The notes: generated by a model from the sequence alone, not told the origin. Counted from the first letter of the stretch, positions 54,631 to 63,723 are shown. The stretch: DNA of 64,000 bases from Micromonospora matsumotoense (GCF_900091525.1 NZ_FMCU01000005.1:248001-312000), one strand, 5' to 3'. Numbers and translations are program-made.

Positions 54631-55935
54631 GTGACCACCGTCGCGCTGAAGGACGTCACAAAGGTTTTCCCGGACGGCACAGTCGCCGTCGACAACGTCA
54701 GCCTGGACGTGGTCGACGGGGAGTTCATGGTGCTGCTCGGCCCGTCCGGTTGCGGGAAGTCAACCGTGTTGCGGATGATCGCGGGCCTGGCGGAGCCGAC
54801 CACCGGCGCGGTGATGCTCGACGGTGAGGTCGCCAACGACCTGCCACCGCGCGACCGGAAGATCGCCATGGTCTTCCAGGACTTCGCGCTCTATCCGCAC
54901 ATGTCCGTCGGCGACAACATCGGCTTCCCGCTCAAGCTCTCCGGGGTCGAGCCGGTCCCCCGGGGCGAGCGGGTGCAGGACGTGGCGAGCGCGCTCGGCA
55001 TCGGCGACGTGCTCGCCCGCAAGCCGAGCCAGCTCTCCGGCGGCCAGCGGCAGCGGGTCGCGATGGGCCGGGCGATCGTCCGCCGGCCGGGGCTCTTCCT
55101 GATGGACGAGCCGCTGTCCAACCTGGACAGCGGCCTGCGCGCCGAGTTGCGCGCCGAGATCTCCGCGCTCACCCGCGAGCTGGGCGTCACCACCATCTAC
55201 GTCACCCACGACCAGGCCGAGGCGCTGACCATGGCCGACCGGGTGGCCATCATGCGCAAGGGCGTGCTCCAGGACGTCGGGACCCCCACCCAGGTGTACG
55301 GCCGGCCGGCGACCCTCTACGTCGCCGCCTTCCTCGGTAGCCCCCGGATGAACCTGCTGGAGGCGTCGGTCTACGTCCACCTCGACCGGTACGTCACGCT
55401 CACCCTCGGTGACCAGGCGCTCTATCTGCCCTGGGACGACATCCGCAGCCGGGCGGTGGCGCACTACCACGGCGAGCGGATCGTGGTCGGGATGCGGGCC
55501 GAGGCGCTCACCCCGGTCGCCCCGGACACCCCCGGCGACGTGCTCCAGGGCCGGGTCCGCTACCTGGAGCACCACGGGCACGAGTCGCTGGCCTTCCTCG
55601 ACATCGGCGCCACCGCCATCATGGTCGACGAGATGAGCGCCCCCGCCGAGGACGCGGTCCCGGGTCAGCGTGGGCTGCGCCGGTTCGGCCAGGTCATGTC
55701 CCGGCTCACCGGGCGGGCCGGCGACCCGGAGGAGGCCCCCCAGCCGCCCGGCGGCAACCGGACCAGCGTGCTGAACGACCCCGGCCGGCACCACCGCCGC
55801 CCGGCCGAGCTGGCGGTCCGGCTGGCCCCGTACCCGGCGATCTCGGCGGGGCACCCGATGGCGGTCGCGGTCCGGATGGACGCCCTGCACTTCTTCGACG
55901 AACGCGGCGACCGCATCGACGTCGGCTGGCGCTGA
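54631..55935 (+). CDS. sugar ABC transporter ATPase, MsiK/UgpC-like
   Basis: A 434-aa ATPase: Walker A LLGPSGCGKSTVLRM, signature LSGGQRQRVAMG, Walker B LFLMDEPLSNLD and the switch YVTHDQAEALTMADR, then a C-terminal OB-type regulatory domain (VVGMRAEALTPV). Family members (MsiK, UgpC, MalK) energise several carbohydrate importers in trans; no permease or binding protein is adjacent, fitting a shared ATPase. An insertion rich in Pro/Arg around residues 345-390 is unusual. GTG start with GGGGGAGGAG upstream. Confidence 0.9.
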   Translation: MTTVALKDVTKVFPDGTVAVDNVSLDVVDGEFMVLLGPSGCGKSTVLRMIAGLAEPTTGAVMLDGEVANDLPPRDRKIAMVFQDFALYPHMSVGDNIGFPLKLSGVEPVPRGERVQDVASALGIGDVLARKPSQLSGGQRQRVAMGRAIVRRPGLFLMDEPLSNLDSGLRAELRAEISALTRELGVTTIYVTHDQAEALTMADRVAIMRKGVLQDVGTPTQVYGRPATLYVAAFLGSPRMNLLEASVYVHLDRYVTLTLGDQALYLPWDDIRSRAVAHYHGERIVVGMRAEALTPVAPDTPGDVLQGRVRYLEHHGHESLAFLDIGATAIMVDEMSAPAEDAVPGQRGLRRFGQVMSRLTGRAGDPEEAPQPPGGNRTSVLNDPGRHHRRPAELAVRLAPYPAISAGHPMAVAVRMDALHFFDERGDRIDVGWR

Positions 55936-56020
55936 CCCGACCGATGATCAGGAGTGGGGCCCGCCCTGCGGACGGGTCTCGTTCGCACCGTCAACGGGTT
56001 GGCAGCTACCCGTCAAGATA

Positions 56021-56037
56021 TTGACACCCGTATAGAT
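56021..56037 (+). promoter_or_regulatory. AT-rich promoter elements upstream of secreted-protein gene
   Basis: TTGACA (56021-56026) and TATAGAT (56031-56037) stand out in the GC-rich background 50-60 bases before the ATG at 56083. They are too close to serve as -35 and -10 of one promoter, so one of them probably pairs with a less obvious partner. GTGAGG...CCTCAC inverted arms follow (about 56041-56066). Confidence 0.35.
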
Positions 56038-56082
56038 TCTTGTGAGGCTTCAGGTATCCCCCTCACGCAGAACGGAGCTGTC

Positions 56083-56394
56083 ATGCGCGCGATCCGCAAG
56101 ATCCTCGCGGCCACCGCCGTCACCGGTGCGACCGCGGTGTCCCTGCTGGCCGGTGCGGCCCCCGCGTCCGCCGACGCCGCCGGAGCCAACGCGTTCGGCT
56201 GGTACACGGGTTACGGTTCGGGCTCCTCGGCCTCGTTCGCCATCTGGTCGGCGGAGAACGACGCCAAGTGGAAGGCCCAGTTGGGCGGCTTCAACACGTT
56301 CCTCGACTGTCGCACGACCTCCAGCTACAGCACGAAGATCAGCGACTACTACTACACCGCCAACGTGCAGCTCTACTGCTACAACCTGAACTGA
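56083..56394 (+). CDS. small secreted protein, 103 aa
   Basis: ATG at 56083 with GGAG upstream. Residues 1-30 are a signal peptide (ATAVTGATAVSLLAGAAPAS, cleavage after SADA likely). The mature part is aromatic-rich (FGWYTGYGSGSSASF; ISDYYYTANVQLYCYNLN) with two cysteines that may pair. No family is recognised. It could be an envelope or signalling peptide. It lies between the sugar ATPase and the beta-PGM gene. Confidence 0.7.
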   Translation: MRAIRKILAATAVTGATAVSLLAGAAPASADAAGANAFGWYTGYGSGSSASFAIWSAENDAKWKAQLGGFNTFLDCRTTSSYSTKISDYYYTANVQLYCYNLN

Positions 56395-56498
56395 CGGCAC
56401 CGCTCGTCGAGCGCGGCGGGGGTGCGTCCGGCGTCGTCGGGTGGGCCCCTGCCGCCCGGGCACCCGCACCGCTGCCCGCGTGGCGGGCCAGAAAGAGG

Positions 56499-56526
56499 TT
56501 TGCCCGCTCGGCCGGGTGGATAGATT
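56499..56526 (+). promoter_or_regulatory. promoter of the beta-PGM/GH65 operon, leaderless type
   Basis: TTTGCC (56499-56504), 16 bases, then TAGATT (56521-56526). The GTG start is at 56533, seven bases beyond, so transcription likely begins at the start codon and the mRNA lacks a ribosome binding site, as is common in actinomycetes. Confidence 0.55.
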
Positions 56527-56532
56527 CGTACC

Positions 56533-57282
56533 GTGCTGGGGCTACCTGCTCACGTGACCGCCTGCCTCTTCGACCTCGACGGTGTGCTGACGCAGACCGC
56601 CAAGGTCCATAACGCTGCATGGCGGCAGACCTTCGATGACTTCCTGCGCCGGCGCGCCGGCGCCACCGGGGAGCCGTTCCGCCCCTTCGACCCCGGCCCC
56701 GACTACCACCGCTACGTCGACGGCCGACCCCGCGCCGACGGGGTGCGCAGCTTCCTCGCCTCGCGCGGGATCGTGCTGCCCGAGGGGAGCCCGGACGACT
56801 CGCCGGACGCGGACACCGTCAACGGTGTCGGCAACCGCAAGAACGTGCTGCTGCTCGACCGGATCCACCACGACGGCGTCGAGGCGTACCCGGGCTCGGT
56901 GGCCTACCTGAAGGCGGCCGAGCGGGCCGGGTTGCGCCGCGCGGTGGTCTCGGCCAGCGCCAACTGCCGCGACGTGGTCGCCGCCGCCGGCCTGGAACCG
57001 ATGCTCGAGGTACGCGTCGACGGACTGGTCGCCCGCGCCGAGGGGCTGCGCGGCAAACCGCACCCGGACACCTTCCTCGCCGCCGCCGAGTTGCTCGGTG
57101 TGGCCCCCGCCGACGCCGCCGTCTTCGAGGACGCGCTGGCCGGGGTGGCCGCCGGCCGGGCCGGTGGCTTCGGGCACGTGATCGGTGTCGACCGGGCCGG
57201 CCAGGCCGACGAGCTGCGCGCCCACGGCGCGGACGTGGTCGTCACCGACCTCGCCGACCTGCTGACCGGGCCGGCCGCATGA
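56533..57282 (+). CDS. beta-phosphoglucomutase-like HAD protein
   Basis: A 249-aa HAD phosphotransferase: motif [13 protein letters not shown], cap domain with [22 protein letters not shown], motif [24 protein letters not shown] and the acidic [11 protein letters not shown]. This is the beta-phosphoglucomutase pattern (beta-glucose 1-phosphate to glucose 6-phosphate). Its stop overlaps the GH65 phosphorylase start (ATGA), whose expected product is beta-glucose 1-phosphate, so the two form a disaccharide catabolic pair. Confidence 0.9.
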   Translation: MLGLPAHVTACLFDLDGVLTQTAKVHNAAWRQTFDDFLRRRAGATGEPFRPFDPGPDYHRYVDGRPRADGVRSFLASRGIVLPEGSPDDSPDADTVNGVGNRKNVLLLDRIHHDGVEAYPGSVAYLKAAERAGLRRAVVSASANCRDVVAAAGLEPMLEVRVDGLVARAEGLRGKPHPDTFLAAAELLGVAPADAAVFEDALAGVAAGRAGGFGHVIGVDRAGQADELRAHGADVVVTDLADLLTGPAA

Positions 57283-59651
57283 TCCGGGAGCGCGCCTATC
57301 CGGTCGAGCCCTGGCACATCCGGGAGACCCGCCTCGACATGGACGTGCTGGCCCAGTCCGAGTCGGTCTTCGCGCTCTCCAACGGTCACATCGGGCTGCG
57401 CGGCAACCTCGACGAGGGTGAGCCGCACGGGCTGCCCGGCACCTACCTGAACTCCTTCTACGAGCTGCGTCCGCTGCCGTACGCGGAGGCCGGGTTCGGC
57501 TTCCCCGAGTCGGGGCAGACCATCGTCAACGTCACCAACGGCAAGCTGATCCGGCTGCTCGTCGACGACGAACCCCTCGACCTGCGCTACGGCGAGCTGA
57601 TCAGCCACGAACGGGTCCTCGACCTGCGGGGCGGCACCCTCTACCGGGAGATGCACTGGCGGTCGCCCGCCGGTCGGGAGGTGAAGGTCCGCAGCACCCG
57701 GCTGGTCTCCTTCACCCAGCGGTCGGTCGCCGCGATCCACTACGAGGTGGAGGCGGTCAGCGGCCCGCTGCGGCTCATCCTCCAGTCCGAGCTGGTCGCC
57801 AACGAGAGCCTGCCGGCGCAGAGCCGCGACCCCCGGGTCGCCGCCGTGCTGGAGTCGCCGTTGCAGGCCGAGGAGGAGCTGACCACCGGCGACGGCGGGC
57901 TGCTCATCCACCGCACCAAGGTCAGCGGGCTGCGGGTGGCCGCCGGGATGGGGCACGACGTGGACGCCCCGGGCAAGACCACCATCGAGTCCGAGGGGTA
58001 CGAGGACTGGGTCCGGACCACCATCGGGGGCGTGCTCCAGCCCGGCGAGACGATGCGGGTGGTCAAGTACTTCGCGTACGGCTGGTCCAGTCGGCGGTCG
58101 CTGCCCGCGCTGCGCGACCAGGTCGGCGCGGCGCTCGCTGCCGCCCGGCTGACCGGCTGGGACGGGCTGCACCGGGAACAGCGCACGTACCTCGACGAGT
58201 TCTGGGACGCCGCCGACGTCCGGGTCGAGGGGGACCCGGAGGTGCAGCAGGCGGTCCGGTTCGGACTGTTCCACGTGCTCCAGGCCGGGGCGCGGGCCGA
58301 GCGGCGGCCGATCTCCGCCAAGGGGCTCACCGGCCCCGGATACGACGGGCACGCCTTCTGGGACACCGAGATGTTCGTCCTGCCGGTGCTGACGTACACC
58401 CAGCCCGGCGCGGTACGCGACGCCCTGTACTGGCGGCACGCCACGCTGGAGAAGGCCCAGGAGCGGGCCCGTACGTTGAACCTGGCCGGGGCGGCGTTCC
58501 CGTGGCGGACCATCGAGGGGCCGGAGTCCTCGGCGTACTGGCCGGCCGGCACCGCCGCCTTCCACATCGCCGCCGACATCGCCGACGCGCTGCGCCGCTA
58601 CGTCCTGGTCACCGGCGACCAGCAACTGGAGCGGGACATCGGCCTGGAACTGCTGGTGGAGACCGCCCGGCTGTGGCGCTCGCTGGGCCATCACGACCGC
58701 GACGGCCGGTTCCACATCGACGGGGTGACCGGCCCCGACGAGTACACCGCGGTCAAGAACGACAACATCTACACCAACCTGATGGCGCAGCGGAACCTGC
58801 TCACCGCCGCCGACTGCGCGATGCGCCTGCGCGACGAGGCGCTCGACCTCGGGGTGACCGAGGAGGAGGCGGCCGAGTGGCGTGACGCCGCCCAGGCCAT
58901 GCACGTCCCGTACGACGGGGACCTCGACGTGCACGAGCAGGTGGAGGGCTTCACCCGGCTCCAGGAGTGGGACTTCGCCCGCACCCCGGCCGAGAAGTAC
59001 CCGCTGCTGCTGCACTACCCGTACTTCGACCTGTACCGCAAGCAGGTGGTCAAGCAGGCCGACCTGGTGCTGGCGATGCACTGGCGGGGGGACGCCTTCA
59101 CCGAGGCGCAGAAGCTGCGCAACTTCCTCTACTACGAGCGGCGCACCGTGCGGGACTCGTCCCTGTCGGCCTGCACCCAGGCGGTGCTCGCGGCCGAGGT
59201 GGGTCACCCCGAACTGGCCCACAGCTATCTGCGGGAAGCCGCGCTGATGGACCTGCACGACCTCAACGAGAACACCCGCGACGGCGTACACATGGCGTCG
59301 TTGGCGGGGGCCTGGATCGCGTTGGTGGCCGGCTTCGGCGGGCTGCGCGACCACGACGGCGAGCTGTCGTTCGCGCCCCGGCTGTCCAGCGGGTTGAGCC
59401 GGTTGGAGTTCTCGTTGCAGTGGCGGTCGATGCGGCTGCGGGTGGACGTCCGACCGCACCAGACGACCTACTCGCTGCGCAACGGCGGCCCGGACACGGC
59501 GGTGGAGCTGCGACACCACGGGGAGACCGTCCGGGTCACCGCCGCCGCGCCGGTCACCGTGCCCGTACCGCAGACCCACGAGCAGGTCCCCGCGCCGGAA
59601 CAGCCGCCCGGCCGGGCCCCGCTGCTGCGCCTCCCGGAGTCCCGCGCCTGA
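57279..59651 (+). CDS. glycoside hydrolase family 65 disaccharide phosphorylase
   Basis: A 790-aa GH65 enzyme: N-terminal beta-sandwich ([40 protein letters not shown]), (alpha/alpha)6 barrel and C-terminal small domain. The general acid is Glu488 in [17 protein letters not shown]; the phosphate/sugar site is near [10 protein letters not shown] and [14 protein letters not shown]. Members cleave trehalose, maltose, kojibiose or nigerose with phosphate. The specificity cannot be set by eye. It is coupled to beta-PGM. A palindrome follows the gene. Confidence 0.92.
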   Translation: MIRERAYPVEPWHIRETRLDMDVLAQSESVFALSNGHIGLRGNLDEGEPHGLPGTYLNSFYELRPLPYAEAGFGFPESGQTIVNVTNGKLIRLLVDDEPLDLRYGELISHERVLDLRGGTLYREMHWRSPAGREVKVRSTRLVSFTQRSVAAIHYEVEAVSGPLRLILQSELVANESLPAQSRDPRVAAVLESPLQAEEELTTGDGGLLIHRTKVSGLRVAAGMGHDVDAPGKTTIESEGYEDWVRTTIGGVLQPGETMRVVKYFAYGWSSRRSLPALRDQVGAALAAARLTGWDGLHREQRTYLDEFWDAADVRVEGDPEVQQAVRFGLFHVLQAGARAERRPISAKGLTGPGYDGHAFWDTEMFVLPVLTYTQPGAVRDALYWRHATLEKAQERARTLNLAGAAFPWRTIEGPESSAYWPAGTAAFHIAADIADALRRYVLVTGDQQLERDIGLELLVETARLWRSLGHHDRDGRFHIDGVTGPDEYTAVKNDNIYTNLMAQRNLLTAADCAMRLRDEALDLGVTEEEAAEWRDAAQAMHVPYDGDLDVHEQVEGFTRLQEWDFARTPAEKYPLLLHYPYFDLYRKQVVKQADLVLAMHWRGDAFTEAQKLRNFLYYERRTVRDSSLSACTQAVLAAEVGHPELAHSYLREAALMDLHDLNENTRDGVHMASLAGAWIALVAGFGGLRDHDGELSFAPRLSSGLSRLEFSLQWRSMRLRVDVRPHQTTYSLRNGGPDTAVELRHHGETVRVTAAAPVTVPVPQTHEQVPAPEQPPGRAPLLRLPESRA

Positions 59652-59699
59652 TCCCCGCCCGTCCCGAGGCGGGGCCACGCTGATCGGTGGCCCAGACCG

Positions 59700-59745
59700 G
59701 TTGTGGAGATTTGTTGTCGCTAGAGCGACAACAAATCTCCACAAC
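59700..59745. repeat. palindrome, 22-bp arms, convergent junction
   Basis: Arms 59700-59721 and 59724-59745 are exact reverse complements around AG; the left arm contains GTGGAGATTTGTTGTCGCT. It lies between the GH65 gene and the convergent small gene at 59782, and is strikingly AT-rich for this genome. It can terminate transcription from both sides. Confidence 0.8.
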
Positions 59746-59781
59746 ACCTGCCGGCCGCAGCGTCGGGCCGGTCGGCCGGCG

Positions 59782-59961
59782 CTAGAACTGGGGGCCGTTG
59801 GAGGGGCGGCCACCGGCGTCGCGCGGCGCGACCGCCCGTGGATCGTCCGGGGTACGGGCCTGCGCCGCCTCGTCCGCCCAGTCGGGACCGCGCTCGGCGT
59901 CCTGTTCGGGGCGGTCCTGCTCGATGGTCCGGGTCTGCTGACGTGCCTTCCGCTTGGCCAT
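59782..59961 (-). CDS. small hydrophilic protein, 59 aa
   Basis: ATG at 59961 with GAGG about eight bases upstream. MAKRKARQQTRTIEQDRPEQ is followed by an acidic, Pro-rich tail ending GGRPSNGPQF. It is highly charged and probably disordered. No family is recognised; short proteins of this look are common and unannotated in actinomycetes. Confidence 0.5.
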   Translation of the reverse strand: MAKRKARQQTRTIEQDRPEQDAERGPDWADEAAQARTPDDPRAVAPRDAGGRPSNGPQF

Positions 59962-60197
59962 GGCTGAACCTCGTGATCCGTGCGGGGCGCGGCTGCGCCG
60001 GTGTCCCGCGCGTCTTCCCGCCCGACGCCCCCGCAAACGACCTCCCGCCCTCCGACCCCCGACATCCCGCACCACGATGCCCTGCACCCCCGACGTCCGC
60101 CGCGGTCGACGCCTCCGTGACCGAGGCGGTGCCCGTCGGGGCCGAGGGCGGCTCCGTTCCGCCGCCGCGAGCCGACGCCGGCCGTCCGGTCCGGTCG

Positions 60198-60545
60198 TCA
60201 GGAGTCGAGGTGCCGGATGAAGGCGAGGCGCAGGTGGTTCTTCGGTCGGGCGCCGACGATCGAGCCGACCACCTCGCCGCCGACGAACACCAGCAGGGTG
60301 GGCAGCGACATCACCCCGTAGGTGCGGGCGGTGGCGGGGTTGGCGTCGGTGTCCACGGTGACCACCCGCAGCCGGTCACCGAACTCCCCGGCCAACTCGG
60401 CGAGGTGCCGGGAGGTCCCGACGCAGGGCGGGCACCAGTCCGCCCAGAAGTCGACCACCACCGGCCGGTCGGCGGCGAGCACCGTGTCGGCGAAGGTGGC
60501 GTCGGTGACGGCGGTCAGCCGTCCCGCTGCCGTGTCCTGAGGCAT
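60198..60545 (-). CDS. thioredoxin
   Basis: A 115-aa thioredoxin-fold protein. The active site is WADWCPPC (Cys38, Cys41), with Pro-Pro instead of the usual Gly-Pro between the cysteines, and cis-Pro in VMSLPTLLVF. Its start lies inside the end of the MerR gene (31-base overlap), so both are made from one mRNA. The pair suggests a redox-responsive unit. Confidence 0.9.
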   Translation of the reverse strand: MPQDTAAGRLTAVTDATFADTVLAADRPVVVDFWADWCPPCVGTSRHLAELAGEFGDRLRVVTVDTDANPATARTYGVMSLPTLLVFVGGEVVGSIVGARPKNHLRLAFIRHLDS

Positions 60546-60907
60546 GCTTCCTCCCGTTGGATGATGGCCTGGGCGAGCTGGTCGTGCAGCTGCCGCCGTA
60601 CCGTGCCCAGCCGGTCGAGGTAGGCGTCCACCTCGGCCAGCTTGCGACGCAGCACGGCGACCGAGTCCGGGCAGACGTCCCCGGAGGCGTGGCCGGCCCG
60701 CAGGCAGGCCACGAACGGCCGGATGTCGTCGAGGCCGAAGCCGACCGCCAGCAGCGCCCGGATCTCGTGCACCACCCGCAGCTCGGCCTCGTCGTACACC
60801 CGGTAGCCGTTGGCCGAGCGGCGTGGCCGGACCAGCCCGTGCGTCTCGTAGTACCGCAGCGTGCGGGTGCTCGTGCCGGCCCGTTGCGCCAGCTCACCGA
60901 TCAGCAT
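60515..60907 (-). CDS. MerR family regulator
   Basis: A 130-aa MerR protein: HTH and wing LIGELAQRAGTSTRTLRYYE, THGLVRPRRSANGYRVYDEA, then a dimerisation helix and cysteines in FVACLRAGHASGDVCPD and near the C-terminus (EEACLR). The cysteines may sense metal or oxidation. It overlaps the thioredoxin gene and is divergent from a hydrolase gene with a dyad between them. Confidence 0.88.
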   Translation of the reverse strand: MLIGELAQRAGTSTRTLRYYETHGLVRPRRSANGYRVYDEAELRVVHEIRALLAVGFGLDDIRPFVACLRAGHASGDVCPDSVAVLRRKLAEVDAYLDRLGTVRRQLHDQLAQAIIQREEACLRTRQRDG

Positions 60908-60944
60908 CCGACCTCCCCGGCGGAGTTCCTGGCGTCACGCTAGA

Positions 60945-60964
60945 CCTTGTCGCCGGTGTCAAGG
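60945..60964. promoter_or_regulatory. MerR-type operator dyad CCTTG-N10-CAAGG
   Basis: The dyad lies between the divergent MerR and hydrolase genes. On the minus strand it overlaps TTGACA and is followed by TAGCGT. The -35/-10 spacing looks non-optimal, as expected for MerR-activated promoters. The dyad and hexamers are seen; binding is inferred. Confidence 0.5.
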
Positions 60965-61029
60965 CAACGGGTGAGAGCGGCCACCGGGCGGGTATCCGCC
61001 AGCGACCGCACGAGCGGAAGGAGCACCAC

Positions 61030-61686
61030 ATGGGGGTACGCGCCGAGGCGACGGTGTCGCTGCGGGACGCCAGGCTGCCGGCGGACGTCGACGGGCCGGA
61101 CGACGCCGTGGGTGTGGTGCTCTTCGCCCACGGCAGCGGCAGCTCCCGGCACAGCCCGCGCAACGTGGCGGTGGCCCGGGTGCTCCAGCGCCGGAGGTTG
61201 GCGACCGTGCTGGTGGACCTGCTCACCGCCGAGGAGGACGCGGTCGACGCCCGTACCGCCGAGTTGCGCTTCGACATCGACCTGCTCGCCGGTCGGCTCA
61301 CCGGCGTCGTCGACTGGCTCGCTGCCGAACCCGCGCTGGGTCGCCTGCCGATCGGCCTGTTCGGGGCGAGCACCGGTGCCGCCGCCGCCCTGGTGGCCGC
61401 CGCCGTACGTCCGCAACGGGTCGCCGCGGTGGTGTCCCGGGGCGGCCGGCCCGACCTGGCCGGCCCTGCCCTGTCCGAGGTCCGCGCGCCGACGCTGCTG
61501 CTGGTGGGTGGGCTCGACGATCAGGTGATCACGCTGAACGAGCAGGCCGCCGAGGTGCTGGTCGCCCCGTACGAGCTGCGCGTGGTGCCCGGCGCCGGCC
61601 ACCTGTTCGAGGAGCCGGGCACGCTCGACCAGGTGGCCGACGCCGCTGCCGGGTGGTTCACCCACCACCTCCCCGTCCCGGCCTGA
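61030..61686 (+). CDS. dienelactone hydrolase-like alpha/beta hydrolase
   Basis: A 218-aa alpha/beta hydrolase. Nucleophile Ser in LFGASTGAAAAL, oxyanion region VVLFAHGSGSSRHSPRN, acidic residue in LLVGGLDDQV and catalytic His in VPGAGHLFEEPG. ATG at 61030 with GGAAGGAG upstream. Similar proteins are often fused to or near phosphoribosyltransferases in actinomycetes; here it faces a MerR-thioredoxin unit across a putative operator. Substrate unknown. Confidence 0.85.
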   Translation: MGVRAEATVSLRDARLPADVDGPDDAVGVVLFAHGSGSSRHSPRNVAVARVLQRRRLATVLVDLLTAEEDAVDARTAELRFDIDLLAGRLTGVVDWLAAEPALGRLPIGLFGASTGAAAALVAAAVRPQRVAAVVSRGGRPDLAGPALSEVRAPTLLLVGGLDDQVITLNEQAAEVLVAPYELRVVPGAGHLFEEPGTLDQVADAAAGWFTHHLPVPA

Positions 61687-61741
61687 CGGCCACCCCTTCC
61701 GCCCGGCCACGCCCCGGCCGTCCTCGGGTGGAGGCCGGCAG

Positions 61742-61804
61742 GCAAGGGGGGGCGATGTAGCGGTGTCCCGAGGGCTCGGACACCGCTACATCGCCCCCCC
61801 TTGC
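61742..61804. repeat. palindrome, 27-bp arms, shared-core family, convergent junction
   Basis: Arms 61742-61768 and 61778-61804 are exact reverse complements around a 9-base loop; the left arm contains GGCGATGTAGCGGTGTCC. It lies between the hydrolase and AI-2E genes, which converge. It is the longest member of the GCGGTGTCC group. Confidence 0.8.
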
Positions 61805-61840
61805 GACGATCTTGGCGAATGCGCAAAGGCGCTGGGCGCG

Positions 61841-63010
61841 TCAGGTCGGGGTGGCGGGTGGGTCGTCGTCGTGGCGGTGGTGCGGGCGGTAGGCCGGCGG
61901 GGTCGACGCGGCCTGCTCCCGGTGCCGCTGGACGGTGTCGACCACCCGATAGGCGACCGCCGCGATCGGCACCGAGACGAACGCCCCCGCGATGCCGGCG
62001 ATCAGCGTGCCCGCCGTGACCACCACCAGGATCACCGCCGGGTGCAGCTGCACCTGCCGCTTCATGACCAACGGCTCCAGCAGGTTGCCCTCGATCTGCT
62101 GGACGGCGATCACCGCCGCCAGCACCAGCAGCGCCGTGGTCGGGCCGTTGGCGGCCAGCGCCACCAGGACGGCGACCGCGCCGGCCACCGTCGCCCCGAT
62201 GATCGGGACGAAGCCGCCCAGGAAGGTGATCAGCGCCAGTGGCAGCGCCAACGGCACCCCGAGCAGCACCAGCGCCAGCCCGATGCCGAGCGCGTCGATG
62301 GCCGCGATGAGCATCGTGCCCCGACTGTACGAGCCGAGGGTGCGCCAACCGGCCCGGCCCGCCTCGGCGGTCACCGTACGGTTCGGGCCGGTCATCCGGC
62401 GCAGCACCCAGTGCCACATCGACCGGCCGTCCTTGAGCAGGAAGAACAGCAGCACCAGGGCGAGCAGGGCGGAGCCGGCCGCCTCGGCCGCCGTCCGGGC
62501 CCCGCCGACCGGGTCCGGGGCGCTGCCGCCCAGGCCGTCGCGGACCTGCTGGACCAGCTTGTCGAGCTGGGCGTCGCTGACCGGCAGGGTCTCGGTGACG
62601 AAGTCGCGGGAGCGTTGCAGCCCCTCGTCGAGCTGCTGGCTCAGCTCCCCGAACTGGGCGGCGGTCAGGTTCCACACCAGCACCCCCACCCCGACCAGCA
62701 CGCCGAGCAGCAGCAGGACGGTCAGCAGCGCGGCCAGCGCGGCCGGCACCCGCAACCGGCGCAGACCCAGCAGCACCGGGTCCAGCAGCGCGGTGAGGAA
62801 CAGGGTCACCGCCACGGCGATCGCCAGCGGCGCCAGCAGCACCGCCACCTTGCCCAGCAGGTAGCACCCGGACACCACGACCACCAGGCAGGCGCTCCAC
62901 ACCACCGCCGTGCGGACCAGCCAGGGCAGCGTCGCCCAGGCCTGCCGTGGGGTGGGGCGGGCGCCTGCGGCCGTCACCTCGGGCGTACGCCCGGTACCGT
63001 CCTCGACCAC
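61841..63010 (-). CDS. AI-2E family transporter
   Basis: A 389-aa membrane protein with about eight helices (LPWLVRTAVVWSACLVVVVS; VAVLLAPLAIAVAVTLFLTA; LPLALITFLGGFVPIIGATV) and the family hallmark VIAVQQIEGNLLEPLVM. Members are named after the quorum signal AI-2 exporter TqsA, but most have other or unknown substrates. A His/Asp/Pro-rich tail ends the protein. GTG start at 63010. Confidence 0.88.
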   Translation of the reverse strand: MVEDGTGRTPEVTAAGARPTPRQAWATLPWLVRTAVVWSACLVVVVSGCYLLGKVAVLLAPLAIAVAVTLFLTALLDPVLLGLRRLRVPAALAALLTVLLLLGVLVGVGVLVWNLTAAQFGELSQQLDEGLQRSRDFVTETLPVSDAQLDKLVQQVRDGLGGSAPDPVGGARTAAEAAGSALLALVLLFFLLKDGRSMWHWVLRRMTGPNRTVTAEAGRAGWRTLGSYSRGTMLIAAIDALGIGLALVLLGVPLALPLALITFLGGFVPIIGATVAGAVAVLVALAANGPTTALLVLAAVIAVQQIEGNLLEPLVMKRQVQLHPAVILVVVTAGTLIAGIAGAFVSVPIAAVAYRVVDTVQRHREQAASTPPAYRPHHRHDDDPPATPT

Positions 63011-63356
63011 GTCGGATCCTCCTCGGTCTCGGCGGGGTCGATACCCGACCCGGTCGACATCGACACCCGGTGGCTCAACGCCGTGCCGGCTGGTCGGTTC
63101 CGCTCAGGACGGTCGCACCCGGACGGCAACGCCCCGCCGGACGACGCCGGCACGGTGCCGCCCGCGCGGTGCCGCCCGCGCGGTGTCGCCTGAACTGTCC
63201 TGTCGCGCCGTTCAGCGGGGTGTCGCGCCGGGTCCTTCGTGGTCCGGTCGGCCCCCCCGCTCCGGCCCGCCTGCTGCCGTCGTGCTGCGGCGCGCGCCGC
63301 GGTGTTTGCGCCCGGGTGGTCGGGGAACGCAACAGGCCGACGACGAGGAGGACATC
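63011..63356. other. 346-base gap upstream of the antitoxin gene
   Basis: No gene is seen. There is an exact 14-base direct repeat at 63153 and 63167 (CGGTGCCGCCCGCG) with a third partial copy, and GC-rich hairpins. It is divergent promoter space for the AI-2E and antitoxin genes. Confidence 0.5.
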
Positions 63357-63539
63357 ATGAGCGATTTCATGAACAAGGCCAGGGACTTCGCCGACAAGCA
63401 CGACAAGCAGGTCGATCAGGGCCTGGACAAGGCCGGCGACTACGCCGACAAGCGGACCGGCGGCAAGTACGACGAGCAGATCGACAAGGGTGTCGACGCG
63501 GCCCAGGCGCGCACCGGTGAGGGCGACCAGGGTCGCTGA
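63357..63539 (+). CDS. MT0933/Rv0909-type antitoxin-like protein, 60 aa
   Basis: ATG at 63357 with GAGGAGGA upstream. The sequence is charged and helical (NKARDFADKHDKQVDQGLDK; AGDYADKRTGGKYDEQIDKG), matching the MT0933 antitoxin family by eye. In Mycobacterium the partner toxin is encoded next to it; here neither neighbour is a toxin, so this is an orphan. Such proteins may have a stress role unrelated to toxin neutralisation. Confidence 0.78.
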   Translation: MSDFMNKARDFADKHDKQVDQGLDKAGDYADKRTGGKYDEQIDKGVDAAQARTGEGDQGR

Positions 63540-63548
63540 GCGGTTCCC

Positions 63549-63583
63549 ACTGCCGGGTCCCCCGAACGGGGTGGCCCGGCAGT
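63549..63583. terminator. hairpin downstream of the antitoxin gene
   Basis: ACTGCCGGG is followed by a 17-base loop region and CCCGGCAGT, 9-bp perfect arms starting about nine bases after the stop codon. Confidence 0.65.
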
Positions 63584-63647
63584 CCTGTGTCAAGGACTGA
63601 TCACCTCTGGTAACCATCGAGGACTCTCGCTACCATCCGCAGTCATG

Positions 63648-63671
63648 GCATGACTCACTGTTGGGTCATGC
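63648..63671. promoter_or_regulatory. GCATGAC...GTCATGC inverted repeat upstream of the P450 gene
   Basis: Seven-base arms at 63648-63654 and 63665-63671, about 55 bases before the P450 start. It has the form of a dimeric repressor site and is the only clear dyad in this gap. The regulator is not in the window. Confidence 0.4.
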
Positions 63672-63723
63672 GGGTGGATCGGCCCGCGACTCCGCAGGCC
63701 GTCGACGAGAGGGAGCATCCCCG

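Noticed and set aside
56904..60065. Very long open frame on the minus strand opposite the GH65 gene
   Set aside because: It is the antisense shadow of a GC-rich gene with strong third-position bias; composition is Arg/Gly/Val/His repeats without any domain, while the plus strand encodes a clear GH65 enzyme.
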